A stretch of 64,000 bases of DNA from Myxococcales bacterium (GTDB lineage Bacteria; Myxococcota_A; Polyangia; Nannocystales; Nannocystaceae), in assembly GCA_020633335.1 (NCBI GenBank), contig JACKDU010000001.1:682001-746000 (forward strand), in the 5' to 3' direction. Position 1 is the stretch's first letter, and the number at the start of each line of letters is the position of its first letter. Both the position numbers and the translations under genes were made by a program. Positions 58,500 to 64,000 of this stretch are shown piece after piece. The notes beneath the pieces were generated by a model. It saw only the letters and a program-made list of their open reading frames with translations, ran no database searches and was not told the DNA's origin.

Positions 58500-59285
58500 T
58501 CAGGGTCCGTAGACGGTGCAGGCGACCAGTGAGACGCCCGGCAGGAGGGAGGCGGCGCAGAACTGGGCCCACGCCTCCGGGCTGATCGGTCCCTGGAGGT
58601 GGTGGGTGCAGCCCGGGGCGCCGTCGCAGGGGTAGGGGGCCATCGCCTCGCAGGTCGCCGCCGGGAGGACCTCGCCGAGCGCCCCGAGCTCGCCGCCGCA
58701 GACGTCGACCTGATCGCAGAGCGCGTCCATCTCCCAGGGGCCCTTGAAGATCCCCTTGCCCTCGAAGAGCTCGAGGCGGCAGTGGCCCTCGGCGGCGCAG
58801 GTGGTCGCGCAGGCCGCGGCGTGCTTGAAGATCGCGTCGCAGTGGGGCTCGCAGCTGCAGCCGCTCAGGGTCTTGCAGCTCGTCCCGTCGAAGATCACGC
58901 CGAGGACAGCATCACAGTCGCCGAAGTCGACGTCGCCGAGGTCGGCGCAGGCGTTCGGCTCCCCGGTGTCTCCGCCGGTCGAGCCCGAGGTGCCGCCGCT
59001 GGTGTCGGTGGTCGACGAGACGCCGCTGGCCCCGCTTGAGCTCGACGAGGTGCCCGTGTCCGCCGTGGTCGACGTGCCGCTGCCCGAGGCGCTCCCCGTG
59101 TCGGTCGCGCTCGCGGGGCCCGAGGTGCTGGTCGCGGAGTCGCTGGATGACGTCGCGGAGGCGCTCGCGCTCGAGCTCGTGCTGGTCGAGCCGGCGCTGG
59201 TCCCCGCGTCGTCGCCCGTGCAGGCAGGGCCGAGGGCGAGCGCGGCGAGGAGGAGCGGGGTGAGGGCGAGGGCGGCGCGCGGCAT
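58500..59285 (-). CDS. Cys-rich lipoprotein
   Basis: The predicted length is 261 residues. The lipobox LALGPACTGD is followed by a 75-residue Ser/Thr/Gly/Asp linker, then a domain with 18 or so Cys: CADLGDVDFGDCDAVLG, CKTLSGCSCEPHCDAIFKHA, CATTCAAEGHCRLELF, CDQVDVCGGELG, CEAMAPYPCDGAPGCTHH. This spacing (GCSC.PHCD..F......C...C...G.C) is seen in myxobacterial lipoproteins but has no known role. TGC-TACGCT six bases before the ATG implies a leaderless message with the DUF4169 gene downstream. Confidence 0.8.
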   Translation of the reverse strand: MPRAALALTPLLLAALALGPACTGDDAGTSAGSTSTSSSASASATSSSDSATSTSGPASATDTGSASGSGTSTTADTGTSSSSSGASGVSSTTDTSGGTSGSTGGDTGEPNACADLGDVDFGDCDAVLGVIFDGTSCKTLSGCSCEPHCDAIFKHAAACATTCAAEGHCRLELFEGKGIFKGPWEMDALCDQVDVCGGELGALGEVLPAATCEAMAPYPCDGAPGCTHHLQGPISPEAWAQFCAASLLPGVSLVACTVYGP

Positions 59286-59291
59286 GGCGGG

Positions 59292-59300
59292 AGCGTAGCA
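59292..59300 (-). promoter_or_regulatory. extended -10 TGC-TACGCT, leaderless start of the Cys-rich lipoprotein
   Basis: Six bases separate the box from the ATG at 59285. Confidence 0.5.
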
Positions 59301-59408
59301 GGCCGCGCGCCCGCACGGCGGCGACGATCCCGATCTCCCGCGCGCGGCCGCTGGCGCCGTGAGAGAGGCGGGGCGTCCCTGGAGGTGATCCGTCGCCCCC
59401 CTTCGCGG

Positions 59409-59414
59409 TAGCCT
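59409..59414 (+). promoter_or_regulatory. -10 box TAGCCT, leaderless start of the arginase-family gene
   Basis: Eight bases separate it from the ATG at 59423; no Shine-Dalgarno. Confidence 0.45.
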
Positions 59415-59422
59415 CGCGGGCG

Positions 59423-60541
59423 ATGCAGGCGCTCGACGAGCTCGCTACGATCCTCCGACCGGCCGGCGGCGGCCTCTTCCTGGTGTCGACCGGACGGGCC
59501 GAGCAGCTCGCGCTCCAGCGCCGCCTCTACGGCGCGGCCACCGACGACGAGGTCGGCGAGCGCTTCCGGGCGGCGCTCGCCCGGATCGCCGACGCGCGCG
59601 CGGTGATCCTCGCGGTCCCCTCGGACGTCGGCGCCGGCTTCCGCCGCGGCGCCAACCTCGGGCCGCAGGCGCTGCGCAGCGCCTGGATGGCCGCCGATCC
59701 CGAGTGGCCGGAGCGGGCGGCGGCCCTCGGCGTCGTCGACATCGGCGACGTCTTCGTGGTCCCGCAGCTCCTCGACGACGCGATGCTGAGCCCGGAGCAG
59801 CGGGCCGCGAGCCAGCGGGCGCTCTACCCCGAGCTCGCCCCCGAGGTCGCCGCGACCCTGCCGGTCTCGCCGCTCTCGATCGCCGCCCGGGCGCTCGAGC
59901 TGGTCTTCTCACTGAACCCGGAGGTGCGCCCGCTGATCCTCGGCGGCGACCACTCGGTCGCCTGGCCGGTCGCGGCGACCCTGGCCCGCGTCCGCCGCGA
60001 TCGCTGGGGGATCGTCCAGCCCGACGCCCACACCGATCTCCTCGCCGAGCGCCTCGGCGTCCGCTACTGCTTCGCCACCTGGTCGTACCACGCCAACGAG
60101 CTCCTCGGCCGCGACGGTCGGATGGTCCAGGTCGGGATCCGAGCCTCGCGCCACGATCGCGGCCACTGGGAGGGCAGCCTCGGCGTCCGCCAGTTCTGGG
60201 CCGACGAGTGCGTCGCCGATCCCGAGGGGGCGATCGAGCGGATCGTCGCCCACCTCCGGAGCTGCGGGGTCGAGTCGGTCTACCTCTCCAACGACATCGA
60301 CGGCACCGACGCGCGCTTCGTCGACGCGACCGGGACGCCCGAGCCCGGCGGCCTCGAGCCGGAATTCATGGTCGCGCTGATCCGCCGCCTGGGCCGCGAA
60401 TTCGGCCTCTGCGCCGGCGATCTGGTCGAGCTCGCGCCGCCGCTCGGGGAGAGCGAGGCGAGCCGCCGCGCGAGCGTCGAGCTCGGCCTCCGCTACGTCC
60501 GCGAGACCCTGGCGGCGATGCTGGGCGAGGCGGTCGCGTAG
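59423..60541 (+). CDS. arginase/agmatinase-family ureohydrolase
   Basis: The predicted length is 372 residues, somewhat longer than typical (about 300-350). The metal-binding motifs are complete: LILGGDHSVAWPV, QPDAHTDLLAER (D-A-H-x-D) and SNDIDGTDARFVDATGTPEP (D-I-D-x-x-D, Pro replaced by Ala). An N-terminal segment (VPSDVGAGFRRGANLGPQAL) contains the family G-x-GR-G-A-x-x-GP pattern. It should hydrolyse a guanidine compound to urea plus amine, with two Mn ions. Substrate (arginine, agmatine, guanidinobutyrate or other) cannot be fixed from sequence. Monocistronic. Confidence 0.9.
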   Translation: MQALDELATILRPAGGGLFLVSTGRAEQLALQRRLYGAATDDEVGERFRAALARIADARAVILAVPSDVGAGFRRGANLGPQALRSAWMAADPEWPERAAALGVVDIGDVFVVPQLLDDAMLSPEQRAASQRALYPELAPEVAATLPVSPLSIAARALELVFSLNPEVRPLILGGDHSVAWPVAATLARVRRDRWGIVQPDAHTDLLAERLGVRYCFATWSYHANELLGRDGRMVQVGIRASRHDRGHWEGSLGVRQFWADECVADPEGAIERIVAHLRSCGVESVYLSNDIDGTDARFVDATGTPEPGGLEPEFMVALIRRLGREFGLCAGDLVELAPPLGESEASRRASVELGLRYVRETLAAMLGEAVA

Positions 60542-60549
60542 GCTGACGC

Positions 60550-60921
60550 TCAGCGCCCGCGGAGGCGGCGGGCGTAGGCGAGGGCGAGGACGCCGTAGAC
60601 CGCGACGTTGCTCCACCCGAGGGGACCCCAGGCGCCGCCGAGCTGGCCGGCGAGGGATATTCCTGTCCCAAGGACCATGTAAAGGAGGAGCGCGGCCGCC
60701 AGGCGACGCTGGGCCCGGCGGTCGTCGAGGCCAGCGCCGATCCAGGCGACGCAGGTGACCAGCGCCGTCGCGGCGCCGAAGAGGCGGGCGACCTCGACGC
60801 CGGCGATCCCGAGCGGGTGCGGCGAGAGGAGGCCGCAGAGCCAGGTCGGCGCGAAGAGGAGCGCGAGCGCGTAGGGGGCGGCCATCGCCGCGTGGAGGCG
60901 CATCAAGGGGGCGAGCGACAT
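60550..60921 (-). CDS. small four-helix membrane protein
   Basis: The predicted length is 123 residues from ATG 60921 (ATG 60963 adds 14 unlikely residues). Helices: AMAAPYALALLFAPTWLCGL, ARLFGAATALVTCVAWIGAG, RLAAALLLYMVLGTGISLA and WSNVAVYGVLALAYARR. It resembles small DUF4345/DoxX-like membrane proteins in plan, but no motif confirms this. Convergent with the arginase-family gene. Confidence 0.65.
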   Translation of the reverse strand: MSLAPLMRLHAAMAAPYALALLFAPTWLCGLLSPHPLGIAGVEVARLFGAATALVTCVAWIGAGLDDRRAQRRLAAALLLYMVLGTGISLAGQLGGAWGPLGWSNVAVYGVLALAYARRLRGR

Positions 60922-60990
60922 GTCCTCGACGATAGGCCGGAGCGCGCGCGGAGGCGTGCGCAAGCGCTGCTGCGGCGCGCAGCGGGGTGG

Positions 60991-60996
60991 TAGGAT
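60991..60996 (+). promoter_or_regulatory. -10 box TAGGAT of the hydrolase lipoprotein gene
   Basis: Twenty bases lie between it and the GTG at 61017, including GGAGG at 61008-61012, so this is an ordinary leadered gene. Confidence 0.45.
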
Positions 60997-61016
60997 CGCG
61001 CCGACCCGGAGGTCCC

Positions 61017-61901
61017 GTGCGCCGCATCTTCTCGTCGTCCCTCGCCTCGCTGACGCTCTCGCTCTCGCTGGCGCTCGCGCTCGCCCCCGCCTGCAAGCCC
61101 TCTGACCCGCCGACCCTCGCCGAGCTCCAGGCGATCGGCGACGCCGAGAAGGCGGGCTCGCGGCTGATGGACTCGCCGCCGGGCCTCCACCGCCTCGACG
61201 CCGACGCTGGCCCGAAGAAGGCCGCGGTGGTCGCGGTCCATGGTCTTGAGAGCAAGGGCAAGGAGTGGATCGATCCGCTCCTCGCGCTCGCCGACAACGG
61301 CGTCGAGCTCCACTTCTTCCGCTGGAACGACCGGCAGTGCCCGGACGCCGGCGCCCGCGACCTGACGGCCGCGCTCCGCGGGCTGGTGAAGGCGCGCCCG
61401 GAGATCGAGCGGATCACCGTCCTCGCGCACTCCTACGGCGGCGTGATCTCGACGCTGGTCGCCCAGGGGGAGGGGCTCGGGGTGCCGGTCGAGCTCCACA
61501 TCATCGCCTCGCCGCTCGCCTCGGTGCCGAAGCTGCGCGACATCTGCGACTTCGCCGGCGTGCCCGGGTCGGCCGCGGGCGCGGCGGTGAGCTGGCGGCA
61601 GTGGCGGACCGTGCACTCCGAGGACGGCGCCTTCAAGGACCTCGAGGTCGACCCGCAGGTCGTCGATCTACCTGGCCTTGAGGTCACGTCGTTGCCGGCG
61701 ACCTTCGAGGGCGGGCGCCTCGGTCACAATCGCTCGATCACCTTCGTCACCCGCGAGCTCGATCCGGAGATCGTCGAGGGCGCGCCGCCGGCGAAGGCGG
61801 AGCCTGAGCCCGCGCCGACGCCGACGCCGGCCGAGGTCGCGCCGCCGGCCGAGGCCGGGGTCGGCGATCCGCCCGCGGACGGGGCGGCGGCGGCGGAGTG
61901 A
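61017..61901 (+). CDS. alpha/beta-hydrolase lipoprotein
   Basis: The predicted length is 294 residues; GTG 61017 has GGAGG upstream and gives a basic n-region. The lipobox LALAPACKPS precedes a lipase-like fold: AVVAVHGLESKGKEW, HFFRWNDRQCPD, ITVLAHSYGGVISTL (nucleophile Ser), HIIASPLASVP, and GGRLGHNRSITFV (His). The C-terminal 45 residues are a Pro/Glu/Ala tail. It is probably an envelope-attached esterase or lipase. The Smr gene follows after 28 bases. Confidence 0.8.
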   Translation: MRRIFSSSLASLTLSLSLALALAPACKPSDPPTLAELQAIGDAEKAGSRLMDSPPGLHRLDADAGPKKAAVVAVHGLESKGKEWIDPLLALADNGVELHFFRWNDRQCPDAGARDLTAALRGLVKARPEIERITVLAHSYGGVISTLVAQGEGLGVPVELHIIASPLASVPKLRDICDFAGVPGSAAGAAVSWRQWRTVHSEDGAFKDLEVDPQVVDLPGLEVTSLPATFEGGRLGHNRSITFVTRELDPEIVEGAPPAKAEPEPAPTPTPAEVAPPAEAGVGDPPADGAAAAE

Positions 61902-61929
61902 GTCGGCGGGCGCGAGCGGGGGAGGGCGC

Positions 61930-62787
61930 GTGAGCCCGCCGTCGGCCGCGATCCGCGAGGCGCTCGAGCGCGGCCTCCGGGCGCTGTTCGAGGGAGTCTC
62001 GGGGGTCGCGGTGGTCGAGCGCGCGGGCGGCTGGGGGCTCACGCTTTCCGGCGGCGAGGCGGTAGCGGTCGACGTCGACGTCGACGGGGGCTGGATCGAC
62101 GTCGGCTTCGCTGGGTGGCGCGAGCGGCTCGCGGTCGAGCGCGAGGAGGACGAGGAGGACGACGACGACGCCGGCGATGAGGCGCTGGCGCTGGCGCTCG
62201 ACCTGGTCGCCGCGGCGCTCTTCGGCGAGCTCCGGGTGATCGAGGCGCGGGTCGGCGACGAGGTCCTCGAGCGCGCGCTCGAGGTCCAGGTCGGCGGCCG
62301 CTGGATCGTCCACGCCCGCGGCGGCGGCCTCGGCCTGCGGGGCCTCGTCGCCCGCCTCCGCGCCCGCCTGGTCCGCGTCGTCCGGGGAAACGAGGGCCGC
62401 GTCGCCCGCCCGTCGCGCCTCCAGGGCGCGCGCCCGAGCGGCCTCGCCTCGGCGCCCTGGTCGGGGGCCGCGGGCGCGATCACGGGTGAGCCCGCGCCGC
62501 TGGCGATCGACGGCGAGCTCGACCTCCACAACTTCTCGCCGAAGGAGGTCGGCCGCCTGGTCCGCGAGTACATCGAGGTCTGTCACGATCGCGGGATCGT
62601 CGAGCTCCGGATCATCCACGGCAAGGGCAAGGGCGTCCTCCGACGGACCGTCCACGCGATCCTGGGGCGGCACCCGGCGGTCGAGTCCTTCCGCCTCGGC
62701 GGTCACGGTGAGGGGAGCTGGGGGGCGACGATGGTGACGCTCCGGCGCGGGCCCGACGGGCGTGAAGGGGAGGGCGAGGGCCCTTGA
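61930..62787 (+). CDS. Smr-domain protein with N-terminal acidic module
   Basis: The predicted length is 285 residues from GTG 61930. The first 115 residues form an alpha/beta module with an acidic patch (VEREEDEEDDDDAGDEA). A linker follows, then a classic Smr domain: DGELDLHNFSPKEVGRLVRE (LDLH motif), GIVELRIIHGKGKGVLRRTV (HGKGxGxLR motif), HPAVESFRLGGHGEGSWGAT, MVTLR. Unlike the Smr protein at 7919 the LDLH and HGKG motifs are intact, so nucleic-acid nicking or RNA cleavage is plausible. The preceding module is not recognised. Confidence 0.85.
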   Translation: MSPPSAAIREALERGLRALFEGVSGVAVVERAGGWGLTLSGGEAVAVDVDVDGGWIDVGFAGWRERLAVEREEDEEDDDDAGDEALALALDLVAAALFGELRVIEARVGDEVLERALEVQVGGRWIVHARGGGLGLRGLVARLRARLVRVVRGNEGRVARPSRLQGARPSGLASAPWSGAAGAITGEPAPLAIDGELDLHNFSPKEVGRLVREYIEVCHDRGIVELRIIHGKGKGVLRRTVHAILGRHPAVESFRLGGHGEGSWGATMVTLRRGPDGREGEGEGP

Positions 62788-62866
62788 CGGCTCCCGCCCG
62801 GCCTCAGGGACGACGCGGCTCGCACCCCGCGATCTTCGCGCGACGGCGGCGCTCGAGTCCGGGAGC

Positions 62867-64000
62867 TCAGCCGCCAGCGTAGAGCGTGACCTCGGTCGCC
62901 GCCGCGTTGGCGATCTCGAGGGCCGAGCGCCACTCCGGATGGCGGATCATCATCCAGCCGTCGGAGACCAGGGTCTGCAACCAGTTGCGCCGCTGGGCGC
63001 CGACCGGCAGGAGGTCGACCGCGCAGATCCAGCGACCGTAGCGGCGGTAGAGCTCGTTGAGCCCCTCGACCCGGGTGATCCGCCCCTGGCCGAGCGCCCG
63101 CTTGAAGATGATCGCGGTGTTGTAGAGGCGCTCGGTCGACCCGCCGAAGCGGCCGAAGGCGATCGCCCGGCCCCACTCGCGGAAGAGGTCGACGTCGCCG
63201 GTGTAGTTCATCTGATCGACCAGCCGCGCGCCGCCGGGGCGGCAGCCGATCTCGCCGAAGACGACCTCGCCGTCGGCCTTGCGGTACCACTCCATGTGGG
63301 TGAAGCCGCTCCCCATCCCGAGGGCGTGGAGGACCTGGCGGCCGAGCTCGATCCCCGGGCGGATCGCCGGCTGCGCGAGGTCGCGGACCGTGCAGATCAC
63401 CGGCGAGATCCACTCGTTAGTCCGGGCGATGAGCGGCCGCGGGAGGTACTGCGCGACGTTCTCGTAGACCGGGCGGCCGTCGACGCAGATCGTGTCGTAG
63501 GTGAACTCCTCGCCGTCGACGAACTCCTCGCAGCTCGCCTCCTGGACGTGGCGGATCCGCGGGAGGAGGCGCTCCATCGCCGCCCGATCGTCGACCCGGT
63601 AGGTGTCGGCCGAGCCGGCGCCGGCGATCGGCTTGAGGATGAGCGGGTAGCCGATCGCCTCGGCCGCGGCCCAGACCTCGGCCTCGCTCCGCACCCGCCG
63701 CGAGCGCGGCACCCGGAGGCCGGCGGCGGCGATCCGCTCCTTCATCAATTGCTTGTCGCGGAAGCCGAGGACCGCGTCGTGGGACATCCCGGGGACCCCG
63801 AGGCGCTCGCGGAGGCGGGCGGCGAGGAGGACCAGCGGCTCCCAGAGGCTCTCGATCCGGTCGATCTCACGCCCGCGGAGCCAGGCGTGGACCCGCGGGA
63901 TCGTGTCGGCCTCGTCCATGATCCGCGGGACCTGCAGGTAGTCGTGGAGGCTCCGCTTGACCATCGGCGGCAGCGAGCCGACCGAGTGATCGCCGACGCC
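62867..64000 (-). CDS. ATP-grasp ligase, N-terminus cut by window edge
   Basis: At least 377 residues; the frame is open at base 64000, and GVGDHSVGSLPPMVKRSLHD before the first internal ATG (63964) looks like real pre-ATP-grasp sequence, so the start is outside. The ATP-grasp fold (carbamoyl-phosphate synthase large-chain-like) shows DKQLMKERIAAAGLRVPRSR, GYPLILKPIAGAGSADTYRV, CEEFVDGEEFTYDTICVDG and HMEWYRKADGEVVFGEIGCR with PGGARL (metal ligands). Members ligate a carboxylate to an amine or thiol, often in peptide or amino-acid modification. No substrate partner gene is visible inside the window. Confidence 0.88.
   Translation of the reverse strand, partial: GVGDHSVGSLPPMVKRSLHDYLQVPRIMDEADTIPRVHAWLRGREIDRIESLWEPLVLLAARLRERLGVPGMSHDAVLGFRDKQLMKERIAAAGLRVPRSRRVRSEAEVWAAAEAIGYPLILKPIAGAGSADTYRVDDRAAMERLLPRIRHVQEASCEEFVDGEEFTYDTICVDGRPVYENVAQYLPRPLIARTNEWISPVICTVRDLAQPAIRPGIELGRQVLHALGMGSGFTHMEWYRKADGEVVFGEIGCRPGGARLVDQMNYTGDVDLFREWGRAIAFGRFGGSTERLYNTAIIFKRALGQGRITRVEGLNELYRRYGRWICAVDLLPVGAQRRNWLQTLVSDGWMMIRHPEWRSALEIANAAATEVTLYAGG

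Overview
The window is very GC-rich DNA with almost wall-to-wall genes. It looks like a myxobacterium (Myxococcota), probably of the Nannocystis/Enhygromyxa kind. That placement is inferred from gene content: membrane-anchored Ser/Thr kinases with FG-GAP or TPR sensor halves; many lipoproteins made of signal peptide, lipobox Cys, a long Ser/Thr/Gly/Asp linker and a Cys-rich domain (including the CGNG..EEGEECDDG repeat); a MYXO-CTERM sorting tail; and an enhancer-binding protein of the sigma-54 type. No rRNA, tRNA or CRISPR array is visible.

Layout. 1-7.6 kb (minus): one operon, VKOR-DsbA fusion > Cys-rich membrane protein > TlpA-like thioredoxin with a Cys-rich tail > Ser/Thr kinase > barrel-like secreted protein > TPR/membrane protein that runs off the left edge. 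7.9-10.5 kb: Smr protein, an unknown protein, a scrap of an IS91-type transposase and an orphan MazF/PemK-like toxin. 10.6-20.8 kb: beta-propeller lipoprotein, a phosphotransferase/glutaredoxin group, a 7TM adenylate-cyclase-like receptor, a kinase-membrane protein-lipoprotein operon, a dihaem cytochrome c lipoprotein and a CoA-binding protein. 21-25.7 kb: one 1552-residue membrane protein that looks like two fused secreted modules.

25.7-32 kb (plus) is the most interesting region. It is a compact operon of acyl carrier protein, acyl-ACP desaturase-like diiron enzyme, holo-ACP synthase, hot-dog thioesterase, alpha/beta hydrolase and fatty acyl-AMP ligase, bracketed by two LuxR-type HTH regulators. 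A 28-bp near-identical sequence lies at both borders and a strong stem-loop sits in the leader. It reads as a self-contained pathway that loads a free fatty acid on its own carrier, desaturates it there and releases it.

33.6-38.7 kb holds four or five genes broken by many +/-1 indels (RCC1-like protein, Cys-rich lipoprotein, small membrane protein, unknown protein, FG-GAP lipoprotein). Three other genes (about 3.26, 4.99 and 13.14 kb) carry single-base indels in or beside short G/C runs. Base-call error is as likely as decay. 38.8-56.8 kb is dominated by three giant kinases of about 1520-1650 residues; the last two are a tandem duplication. Between them lie a GH18 family MYXO-CTERM protein and a CRP-AAA-Fis regulator. 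56.9-64 kb: secreted proteins behind an array of GAGACAC half-sites, a DUF4169 protein, an arginase-family enzyme, an alpha/beta hydrolase lipoprotein, a second Smr protein and an ATP-grasp protein that runs off the right edge.

A cross-cutting observation is that many genes have a TANNNT (often TGC-TANNNT) box 5-9 bases before the start codon and no Shine-Dalgarno, which suggests widespread leaderless transcripts.
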